From Oscheius tipulae (lineage: Eukaryota > Nematoda > Chromadorea > Rhabditida > Rhabditidae), in NCBI GenBank assembly GCA_037178975.1, contig JASJZH010000001.1:5688501-5752500 (forward strand): a stretch of 64,000 nt of DNA, written 5' to 3'. Numbering within the stretch: the first letter of the stretch is position 1; the number at the start of each line of letters is the position of its first letter. A program made the position numbers and the translations under genes. The notes under the pieces were generated by a model. It made no database searches. It saw only the letters and a program-made list of their open reading frames with translations, and was not told the origin of the DNA. This document shows, piece by piece, positions 47,580 to 58,000 of this stretch.

Positions 47580-49266
47580 TTAGTTGCGATTCCAGAGGCC
47601 GAGAGTACTCGTCTTCTTCTTGGTTTTGTCACCGTTGCCATCGCCAATATTTTCGATGTTGAGCGAGGATTTCGAGTCTGAGCCGTTTCGGAGATCGGCA
47701 ATCTGAAATTGCAATTTGAAAACGGTAAACGGTAGATACTACCTCAATTTTGAGCTTCTCCAATTCGGCACGACGGGAATTGATCAGCTCACGGAGTTCG
47801 AGTTCACGGTTGGAGATCTGAAATAGGGATGAGTGGCACTTCGAAGATGTAAAATTACCTCGCTACTTCTCTTCAGGATCTTACTCTCACGCTCCTTGAT
47901 TTTCAGTTCGAAGGCCGCATCCAGGTCGTGTTTTTTCTTCTGCAAATCCAGCTCCTTCCGCTTCGTGTCTTCTTCCATCTGCGTGAATGGATCTCTGGAA
48001 CTTTACGGTCAAGTTCAGCAATTCTAGCTTATTTGGCAATCCCAAACCGGCATAAAATAACGGAAAGGGTAGGTAGAAAGCTACTTACCGATCCCCAGCA
48101 TGCTTGGGCAGCTTCTCCATCTGTGTGTAGCGGAAGTTCTCGTAGTGGACATTGCGAGTGACGTCGATCATGTCAATGAGATTCGTCCGCACGATGAGAT
48201 TGCGCAGTGGGATGAAGTCGTTGTGATCGAGGTTCTCCACCTCCACCACGCCCCAAGGGTACTCGCGATAGCGAAGTTTGCGCCCGTTCTGCTCACGAAT
48301 CGTGTTGCTACCGACCACGGCAAAGGGAAGACGACTGCGCAGCTGTGAGGTGATACCCTGAATTGCGTATTGCAAAAAGGACGGGAAAAGGGAACTAACA
48401 TTTTCGCCATCATCTTCAGTTTCGGGGAACTTGTATATCTTGATGTCGTTCGTCTTGATATCGCGATCCACTTGCTCCTTGAAGCGTTTCAGCTCGTCTT
48501 TGGTCAAGCAGTCGGCCTTGGCAATCACGGGCACGATATTTACCTTTGCGTGGAGCTGCTTCATCACCTCAATGTCGAGTGCCTTCAGCCTGAAAGTTAT
48601 TTTTGAACACAGCTTCAATTCATGCTGTTTTCCAAAACGTTTTTCGGTATAGCGCTGTTGTTTCTGACTATGACACATGAAGGAGGTAGGCTCGCTAAAC
48701 GCGCTAAAAAATATGAAAAGACAGCGTACCCATGTCCGGAAGGCTCGATGAAGTAGAGACACAGATGGACGCACTTGTCGACGGTCTTCTCGCTGCGCTC
48801 AATACGTGTCTCCTCGCAAAAGTACTCGAGGTACTTGCCGTCAATGTAGTTGACTATGGGCTCCCAGCACTTTGAGTTGTTGACAGCATCACCGAAGCCG
48901 GGCGTATCCACGAGCGTCAGATTTAGAGTGACGCTGTTCTCCACGAGGCGCACGTTTTTCTCCTCGACGCGTACGGTAGATCCTCGGCTTGCCGTGGTGT
49001 CAACCTCCTTCAGGTCGTTGATTTCCGCCAAAAAGAGTGTGTTGATAAATGTGGACTTTCCAAGACCGCTGCGGCCTAAAAAAAAAAAAACGACAAAATT
49101 AATTAAGTTAAGTGTGAAACATACCAACAACCATGAGAGTGAAGTCAAAACCCTTCTTGATGGCTCTTCTGAAGACCTGATTGGGGAAGTTGGCGAATCC
49201 CCAGTACTGTTGTGGCTCCTTTGTTGCGCTCATTCTCGAGTCGTCGAGGCGTGCGACACGACTCAT
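47580..49266 (-). CDS. Septin GTPase (SEPT7-like)
   Basis: Seven exons: 49266-49125, 49075-48730, 48589-48400, 48357-48089, 47994-47859, 47817-47743 and 47702-47580 (1281 bases, 426 residues), all in phase. The P loop is GRSGLGKS, G3 is [13 protein letters not shown]4 is AKAD, and the septin unique element ([18 protein letters not shown]) follows. The N-terminus [15 protein letters not shown] and the C-terminal coiled coil ([15 protein letters not shown] onward) are as in the SEPT7 group. Septins assemble into filaments at the cell cortex and cytokinetic ring. C. elegans has two septins, UNC-59 and UNC-61; I do not assign one. Two in-frame ATGs exist (49266 and 49233); the upstream one follows TTTTGCAG closely and is preferred. 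Confidence 0.95.
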
Positions 49267-49878
49267 TCTCCTGCAAAACCGAGGTAAAACTGGGAGCACT
49301 GTGAGGCAGGAAGAGCAAGAGAAAAATCAATCGACTGGTACGGCCAGATGTGGCAGCTGCGCAGACCTTTCTTCGCGCGCTCGTCCTATGGAATGGACAG
49401 ATGTCCGAGATAAATGAGCAGTCGAAGAGGAATCCTACTGACTGAAATCGATAAACAGGCGGAAATAAAAATTTACAGAGATCTCATCGCTTTCTCGTGG
49501 TGTTAAACAAAAGAAAAGAGTATAAATTTCTTACTCTTACTTCTTGACAAAGACATATTTAGCGACATTTTTGCATTGAAAGCCTCGAGGTTGTAACGAA
49601 AAGAAAAACCAAAAAACGACGGAGTTTATGCAAAAAGAATCCTTGAAAGATGAACAGTGGAAATTTTTGAAATAAACAACTTCGCGGCTTTGGAAATTGA
49701 AATCGTCTCAGGACCGCGCCGGCACAGTCCTTTGATCAGACAGGAAAAAAATTCCGTATGTTTCACATTTCTTCACAATTCACCCCCAATTTTCTGTTTT
49801 TCTTTGCCTATTTTTCTTACTTTCATACCCTCAAATCTAAACTTCAGGAGATAGTCCTTATCCGAAGGGGAACACAGA

Positions 49879-51017
49879 ATGGTCAGTTTGTAAGTCTCTA
49901 CGCTGACAAAGTTCCCATTTCAGCCGCAGAACGATCACATTGACTTGCACAGGAAACGACATGGACGTAGGCTGGATTATGAGGAGCGCCTGTAAGTTTT
50001 TTATCCGTTTTCTTTAAAAAAAAATTATCTTACAGGCGCAAGAAGCAGGCTCGTGCCGTTCATGAGCGTTCCAAGGTGTCGAAGAAGCTACGCGGTCACA
50101 AGGCCAAGCTCTACCACAAGAAACGCTACTCGGAGAAGGTGGAGATGCGTAAACTGCTGAAGCAACATGAGGAGAAGGAACAGAAGAGCACAGTTGATAC
50201 GCCGGACAAGGTAAAATATTTTGTTTTCTGCCAGGGAAATCCATGATTTAGGGAGCAGTTCCGGCTTATTTGCTTGACCGTCAGCAGCAGACTTCCGGCA
50301 CAGTCCTTTCTAACATGGTCAAGCAGAAAAGAAAGGAAAAAGCTGGCAAATATCAAGTTCCTATTCCTCAAGTCAAAGCCGTTAGTGATGCCGAAGCCTT
50401 CAAAGTCGTCAAGACTGGAAAGACGAGGAGGAAGGGCTGGAAGAGAATGGTCACCAAAGTTACCTTCGTCGGAGAATCTTTCACTCGTAAACCGGCCAAA
50501 TTCGAGCGTTTCATTCGTCCAATGGGTCTCCGTTTCACCAAGGTTCGTATATTTCCTTTTAATTTGCTGCAAACAGTTTATGTAGATTAATAATTGACTA
50601 GCATTGATGTCGGTCAAACCTTGACTTGGAAATAGGATTTTAGTCCAAGTTCTGTCACCAAAAATATAATTTCGTTACAACACTGCCTTCATAATATCAA
50701 ATAGACCACTATTTGCTCTCATTTACAGGCCCATGTTACGCATCCCGAGCTACAGACAACATTCCATTTGCCGATTGTCGGCGTCAAGAAAAATCCCTCG
50801 AGTCAGATGTATACTTCTCTCGGTAGGATACTAGTTGTTAGATGGACATAAACAAAATTGAGTTACAGGCGTTATCACGAAAGGAACCATCATTGAAGTC
50901 AACGTCTCAGAGCTGGGCATGGTCACTCAGGGAGGAAAAGTCGTCTGGGGCAAGTACGCCCAGGTCACAAACAATCCCGAAAACGACGGATGCATCAACG
51001 CCGTCCTGCTCATTTAA
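49879..51017 (+). CDS. NSA2: Ribosome biogenesis protein NSA2 (TINP1)
   Basis: Six exons: 49879-49881 (only the ATG), 49924-49991, 50036-50210, 50252-50542, 50729-50822 and 50869-51017 (780 bases, 259 residues). The protein matches NSA2 along its full length: [81 protein letters not shown] and a C-terminal ribosomal-S8e-like domain ending in [15 protein letters not shown]. It acts in the nucleolus during 60S subunit maturation. The human protein has 260 residues. The start codon sits alone in exon 1, directly followed by an intron with a gtcagt donor. Confidence 0.95.
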
Positions 51018-51122
51018 ATGTCCTCCTCGTTATCAATGTCTCTCCGATTGTTGTTCTGTTATTGTTACGTCAATGAATCCACGGTCTTTTATACAAACTT
51101 TTTATTTCAGGAAAAAACGGAT

Positions 51123-51789
51123 CATTTTTTAGCTTGTTCTCGGATAGAAGTCTCTTCCGTCTGAGGATGCGTTCTCTTGTTCTTCATGCGTCTGTTCTGG
51201 AACCAGATCTTCACCTAAACGCGAATCTGACATATTTACACAGAAGACGAACCTGTGTCTCGGTCAGACATAGCTGCTGAGCCAGCTGGTACCGTCTCGG
51301 TCTGCTCAGGTACTTGTTCTCGCCGAACTGCCGCTCCAGCTCCACCAACTGTTCACTAGTGAACGCGGTTCGTGGACGACGCATCTTGCCCCATGTCTGC
51401 CAGGCATTCACTACATGATAGATAAGTTCTCTGATATGTCTCAAACTCACGAGTAAGAGCGAGCTGATCGTAAAGAAGAGGAACTGTTGGTGGTATCAAT
51501 GGGTACTGTAGTCTATCGACAGAGATAATGGAATTCGATAGAAGTGGCGGAAGGCCTGCAATGAGTCGTGAGACTACTGCAGATCTTTCTCTAGTCAAGC
51601 TATCTACTTCAAACACCCCAGCTTCCATCCTGGAGCAGTTTATATGAAAAAGTTACCTGTCTGCTGAATATACGCGGCCGTGGGACTGAACCCAGTGTCG
51701 GGCTGTTCCAGTGTCTTCTCATTTTCAGCTTCCAGACTTCTTGGCTCGAAACCGGAGGGACAAAGAAGAGCGTCAATCGAGGTGAACAT
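51123..51789 (-). CDS. Mnx/HB9-type homeobox transcription factor
   Basis: Four exons: 51789-51657, 51555-51451, 51410-51253 and 51215-51123 (489 bases, 162 residues), in phase. The homeodomain (about residues 92-151) begins [19 protein letters not shown], has NKYLSRPRR in the loop before helix 2 and [19 protein letters not shown] in the recognition helix. The intron falls just before VKIWFQ. FTSxQLxELExQF plus KYLSRPxR is characteristic of Mnx (HB9), a motor neuron and endoderm factor; the C. elegans counterpart is CEH-12. The protein is short, with a Pro/Leu-rich N-terminus and almost no C-terminal tail. It converges with NSA2, with the stop codons about 105 bases apart. Confidence 0.85.
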
Positions 51790-51951
51790 TAAAGCTCTCT
51801 GAGCACGGTGCGGCTAAAAGGCAACGCCTTTCCCAACTCCCCTGAGGGAGAAGCCACCAGCAGCCAATGATGAAGCATTCTACGGTCTTATAACTTTATG
51901 TCTCTCTTTATGTGACAGTATATACAGAAAAAATCAGGCAGAATACATTCC

Positions 51952-52670
51952 CTAGAAGGGTCCAATGGGACCGATGAGGAGGTCGATGTTGTTCTCTTCG
52001 CGAATGTCATTGTTCCATTGGAATCTGCAAAACATATCGTATTTTCAGGGAGATAAGAACCGGTTCTTTTCTTAATGTTTGTGCAGTTTTCTAAGCCTAC
52101 TTGATTGTTGGTCATTTGTGGGAAGGCTTCACGAGATATTTTTTTCACTATTCTCAGAAGAAGTCAGTGGTATGGACAGATCTACAGAGGAATGGCAGAA
52201 TGGACTGTTTTTATCTAACTGTTCTCTAGGAGAATTGTGCGGACACCATCAGAGTGTTCTCGAAAAAAGCCTGCTGACAACAATAGGAATTCTCGAGACC
52301 TTTGTCTACTTGTCAGTTACTTTGTGCGCACACTAACTGTTGGCAGGTCAAGACAAACCGAGTCAGTTTGGGACGTAGCGGCTTTGGGAGGACGTTGAAC
52401 CTGTCATGGTAGCTCGACTAGAGGGAAAGAATAGGTTGAAGTGAGAGGGGAGAGATACAAACTTAGAAACCTTCTATACCTTCGAACTCTCAAACAGTTT
52501 GAATTCCAGCATTCCAGCATTGCCGACAGGCTTCAGCTACAAGTTTGTGTCCAGATTGAACTGTCCTGTTTTGGACCATGTACTCACTTGAAATCGTTTG
52601 GTTTGACAGGAGAGGAATAGACAGCCACGAGAAGAACTAGAAGAAGAAGGAAGGATAGGCAGTTGTTCAT
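51952..52670 (-). CDS. Small secreted peptide or protein, splicing uncertain
   Basis: The ATG at 52670 opens a clear signal peptide (CLSFLLLLVLLVAVYSS) followed by PVKPNDF. A last exon, 52024-51952, ends in DIREENNIDLLIGPIGPF and a stop. Between them a stretch reading NAGMLEFKLFESS and one reading YHDRFNVLPKPLRPKLTRF look coding, but the first donor (TTCAA|GTGAGT) does not join them in frame with a canonical acceptor. Either a different acceptor is used, giving a Cys-containing version (ECWNSNC), or the gene carries a lesion. No family is recognised. The size and secretion signal suggest an extracellular effector or neuropeptide-like precursor, but no dibasic peptide repeats are visible. Confidence 0.45.
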
Positions 52671-53122
52671 TGTGATCGAAGTGTTTTGATCCTTCTCTCA
52701 CTGTCTCACTCTTTTATAGAACCGACTTGTTGACAGTCAAGAATGTCTCAAGAACTTGGCGTTCCCTTATCAGCCAAAACAAGCCAAAGATTACGGTAGA
52801 CGATGAGTGGCGTTGAGAGGAGGATGAGGCCCCGGCAGTTGTCGTTTCGTCTCGAGATACCCCCGAGGGTATCGGGGCCCGCCGAAAGCACGATTTGCAT
52901 GACGATTTGTCTGCCAAGGGCGGCTGTCATCATCGAAATCATTTGGGGAAATGAATTATTCGGGTGGAGGGAGCTCTTTTTACTTTGCAACAATGGGAAA
53001 TTGAAAGCAGGAAGATCAGTGGCGTCTCTCCTCCTTGAATGGATCTTCGGGATGGCCTTCCAGGCTGAAAATGTTTTTTTCATTTCAATTTAAATCATTT
53101 TTCTGTCCGAAATCTGTCAGAT

Positions 53123-54732
53123 TTACATAGGAGCCCCCTGTTCTATAAGCATGTTCGCTGCAAGATCCTGTGGCGGTATGAAAAAGTTTGAACGTCTCTA
53201 CACGATACTCTTGGTCTCGCAATGTACAAAATTGAAGGTCTGAGTTCCTAGTTTTCTAGCAGACTCACAAAGGAATTGGCATGACCCTGTGGCGATGGGG
53301 AGAGCTCTCCAGGAGTTTCACCTCTTCGCCAGTTAGTGAAAAGTCAAAGAGATCGAAGTTCTCCCTAACTCTCTCCTTTTTGACCGATTTGGGAATCACG
53401 GCAAAACCTCGGTCCATCGCGTAGCGCAGTAGAATCTAAGAGAGTCTAGGTAATTCAATAAAGTCATTAGTCACCTGGGCAGGGGTTTTTCCGTGTTTCT
53501 TCGAGAGTTCAAGGACGTTCTTGTCTTTCAGAGGACTCGGGTGGTCTTCCCAGACGAGCGGACTGAAATGATAGCTGGTATTTCGATTCAAAGTGCTTTT
53601 CCAGTCGTTTCGGGACCCATTGATAGATTTTTAACGTAACGAAGTGGAATATCTTGGCTACAGTTTGCGTGAAGTACCAAAGGCGCGCGCGTACTCGGTA
53701 ATGTGCCCGCCGCATCGAATTGCCACTTCTGTCAGAGTGCATCCATTGGCATGGAAACTGTCGTGGCTGAATTGAGTTCTTCAAAACAAGGCCTAACATG
53801 CTGAGGTTTTAAAGCTGCTTAAAAATAAGCTTACTTCCCATCCGCCATCGTGTACTTGAACTCGACGCGGCCAGCTGATCCCAAAGTCGCGTAGGATGTC
53901 AGAGAGATGTTGTACTTTTTGCAGATGGCTTGCATCTCCAGCTGCGGACAATAGATGCTCATTTCGACCTGATGGTTGTGGATCGGAACTTCAGCAACTC
54001 GCATGATCCTCTCTATCTGTCCAGTGGAAAAGTTCGAGACTCCTATGGCTCTGGTAAGTTTTCTGCTATAGAGCTCCTCGAAAACACGCCACATTTCTTC
54101 GACAGAGACCGGGTACTCGGTCGGAGCTGACATATCAGGCTGAATAAAAATTAAGAGTAAGAGGCGCCTACAGCTCAAGAGTCGGTGCGTACTGTCAGAT
54201 ATGTGGGACTTAGCCACGACCAACTAGTCAACCATACAAACTGCATATGACCACGCACGATACGAGTCGACTCTGAGTTTAAAAATCCCGTATCTGGGCA
54301 GAGTACCTTGAAAGCACACGGGTTATGAATGAGATAGAGATCGACATAATCCAACTGTAGCTTCCGGAGCGATTCCTTCAGAGCTGGCTCGATATCGGCC
54401 GGACGCAGATGGGTGGAGAAACACTAACCGTATAATAATTGCTCTAAATAGTGGAAGTACCTTGGTAGTAATGAAGATGTCCTCTCTCTTGACTGTTCCT
54501 TCGGCAATCATCTCTCTAATAGCATCCCCAACAGTCTCTTCATTTCCATAAAGTTCAGCCGTGTCGACCTGACGATATCCTTTATCGATGGCGTTCCTGA
54601 TGGCAGATTTCAATTCTCCTTCGGTCGCCTGTACTATTTGGAAAAGAGGGATAAAGATCTGACCATCCAGGTCCCGAGACCAACTTGAGGCATTTTGACA
54701 CCATTCGAGAGGGTGACTGACGGAGACGACAT
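53123..54732 (-). CDS. Aldo-keto reductase
   Basis: The first exon starts at 54732 ([21 protein letters not shown]) and the last ends at 53123 (after QGAPM). The (beta/alpha)8 NADPH-dependent reductase fold is visible throughout: catalytic Asp and Tyr in DTAELYGNE, Lys in FITTK, His in YLIHNP, then [17 protein letters not shown] and the cofactor loop [19 protein letters not shown]. The order is complete, so the gene is probably functional, reducing carbonyl compounds in the cytosol. Placement of the exon between DGK (about 53838) and VWEDHPSP (about 53560) is less certain: one candidate reads [16 protein letters not shown], which I could not confirm. Substrate cannot be predicted. Confidence 0.88.
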
Positions 54733-55095
54733 TGGGGCACGAGTGATTACGGGCTGGACAGAGAAGGGACGTAATTGAGGGAACTAGTTCGTTTATGTTG
54801 GGAGTGAAAGCGTGAAAGAGGGCGAAGGTCAGCGGTCTGTTGTAAGTATAATCGCACCTAATGGGACATTCAGGGTTTTCAGTAACAAGAAGCCAGAGTC
54901 AGGTAAACTACTCAATTTCGTGGCAGGGTCGGTTAACCTCTTTGGACTGTGCTGTGATTTGACGTTCTAACGACCGGCTGATTCATATTTATCATCAGAT
55001 GAAAACAATTTTTAATGTACTATAAAATCATACGATATGTTATGTACAGAACCTGTATGATCACTGGGATTTGAGCAAAATACTCCTTCTCGTAT

Positions 55096-58000
55096 CTATT
55101 CTCTGACATAATTTCCAGGAAACAGTCCCGATCGTCCGTTGAGCTTCCCTGTCCACCAGCCACTTTCATCTAAAACTTTTCTAATATTTCTTTCAGAGCC
55201 AGCCCACGTTTTTCAAGCAAGTCAATCTCGTCGTCCTTCCGGAAGGACAACTCGTCCGTATCTTGTGCCTCGTAGTCGTAGAGCGCGAAGACGACCGGAT
55301 GAAGACGGGGCTTGGTCGGAGGCTTCGGTTTCGGGGCTCTTTGAGGAGGATTGACGCTTCCTCCATTGCCCACGGACATGGCGGCGAAAGGTGTGGCAAC
55401 ACCTCCCATTTGGGCCGGGTTAACTGAAACAATAGAGACGATGCTTTAATTAATGTTAGCAACAACTCACATCCTCCTCCACCACCATGAGCCGGAGCAA
55501 CCGGAGCCGAATCGGCATTCGACGGCCTCCGATTGACAATCGACGAGGGCAGTTGGTCTGTGAGGCCGTTATTGTCTCTCTGGTACGGATTGTAGTTCTG
55601 TGGAGGTGGTGGCTGATTGAATCCAATGCCTCCACTCATCGAGTTCTTTTTCTGGCTTGTTCGACGAGTGGACACTCTTCTCGTGTCCTCTTTCCGCTTG
55701 TATCCAGCAGCCGGGCGTTGCATTGAAGGTCCTGAGCCATTGTTAGGATATAGAAAGTGTCTCACTTGTAGTGTTGGCCAGTCCCGTTCCAATATTTACG
55801 GTTAGCGTGTTACTCTTGGTAATGAGCACAGTCCGGGCGTCACCCGATGGATCTCTGGAAAATGGCGTCATTTAAAAACTTCACATTTTTTGTTCTGTCA
55901 CTAACATTCCCAAATTTTAACAATATGCATGTACTGCAAAGCTGAAACCCCAAGTCTGGGTCACAAGGTTGCAGAACATCAGAGATCTCCAAAATTCTTC
56001 TGGGGATGAGAAACAGCCAGGGCGCGCTGTTTTGCCGCCCTAACTACAGTAGCCATTCGAGCATCTGTTAACTTCAACATAGCACGTTTAGTCTTGTTTT
56101 AAAGCTCTCGACGAGAAAAACCAAATAAAATACTTTTTAAGTCAGTGCATGTATCTTCAGGAAAATAGGAAATGAGTGCGGCGTCCTGAGCATCAAATTT
56201 GCGGGCACCCGTGCTCCATACTCTTCCCATCACAGTGTGAACAGAAGTTCTAGCTTACTTGTTGAAAAGAACCGTCCTCGTGCCTCCTCCGAAACGGGAC
56301 TTTTTCAGCGTGATCGTGTGCTGATTCTTGAACTCAAGCTGTAAAATTCCCCCGTTCGTCCTCTCCTTGTACTTTTTGCTAAAAGCATTTTATTTGGACA
56401 AACCCAGGGAATCACCTCAAAGTTGTGAGGAACTCTGTTTTAAAGGGAGTCTCGATCAACGAGCTGTAGTCATCCCTCACGTAGACTACCAGAAACTGAA
56501 AGCAGGATCAAAGCGCGATATTCCAACTCACGTCGTCTTGATACGGCGACAGTCCGATGCAGAGTATCCTTGGGAGGTCAATCTGTCTGAAATCACTTAT
56601 TCAGCTTCAACTCGTTTAATAAAAGAACCTTTTGATAACCTCGACGATCTTTCCCTTATTCGGTCCCTGTTTCGCCTTCTCCCTTCCGATGAAGGTTAGA
56701 TTCTTGGACGTGAGCAGAACATCAAGCTTGGAGACCTTGAAGCGTCGGTCGTATTTGTTGGCAGTAGCAGCGAACTCGACTCTCTCCCTTTTTCCGACCA
56801 GGGACTGGAAATGCTCTATAGAAAGTTCACAATGTCTGAAGATACCTGCAGTTCGGGATGGTATTCGAGTCCAATATAATCGCCGACAAAGTTTCTGTTC
56901 AGAGAGAACCGTCTTCTCTCCTTCTTTCCAAAGAACAGATCTGAAGCATTTTCCTTCTCCTTGGCATGTCTTTCTCTGGCGTGATGTTGTCTCCAGGCCT
57001 TCTGGATCACTCTGGCATAGCCATCGTACCTCCTTTCTCTTCGTTCTTCCAGAAGGAACAACTAGAAATCGTGTACATGCTATCAGTCGGAGAAACCTAC
57101 AGATTCAGGATTCTTGATGAATATCTTGCTTTTGCCCATCTGATACTGGTCGCGGTCCATATTCACAGCACGGATGATGATCTTAACAGCTCTAATTGCG
57201 TTGCTCTCTTATTACTGTTTTTCTGGGAACGGCTTTCGCAGCATGATTCAGACGATATTAAGCGTTCCGACTACGGAACAACCAAGCTTGGTTCGAAACC
57301 CAGTTGCGGCAAACGTTTTTTTTTCTTTTAGTCTTTTCTTACCTCACAGCCCTGTTTCGGGTCACCTCTCCAATGTGGCCAGGTCTGCTCGCTCAGAATC
57401 GCATACCGCCAAAGAAACTTTGAAAAGTCTCTCCTAAAGGCGAAGCCTGCTCTTCGAACACGAATGTTCTCTCTCAGACCGAGGTATTCAACCTGGTGAC
57501 GGACTCTAAAACTATTTCAAATTGCTATAGTAAGTAAGTACCTCTGATCCTCCCAATCCCCAGCTCGTTTCGTCTCATTCGGCTTGATACATCTCACGTA
57601 GTGAGGGGTACACTTCATTAGAGAGTCTACTAGGATATTTGCTTGACTCTAAAATAACAGGTTCGATGCGAAAAATTATCGACTTACTCTGATCTTGAAG
57701 GAGAACGTAGTTGGTCGTTTGCCGGCAGTTACTACCTGCTGGTCGGCGAATAGGGAGCGGAGAAAGTTGCTGAAAGGAATATATTAACAAGTACACCTTC
57801 ATCAGTAATGTAACGGTCAAGAAAAATTGGAGACGGTCAGAGTCTGGATAGAATCTGAATGGCTCTATTAACAGCTCTAATTGCGTTGCTCTCTTATTAC
57901 TGTCTCCAATTTTTATTGACCGTTACATTACTCCTTACCGTAATCATTTGACTGACCGGTAAAGAGACTAAAATTTCTTTCTGTACATTCCAGTCAACTT

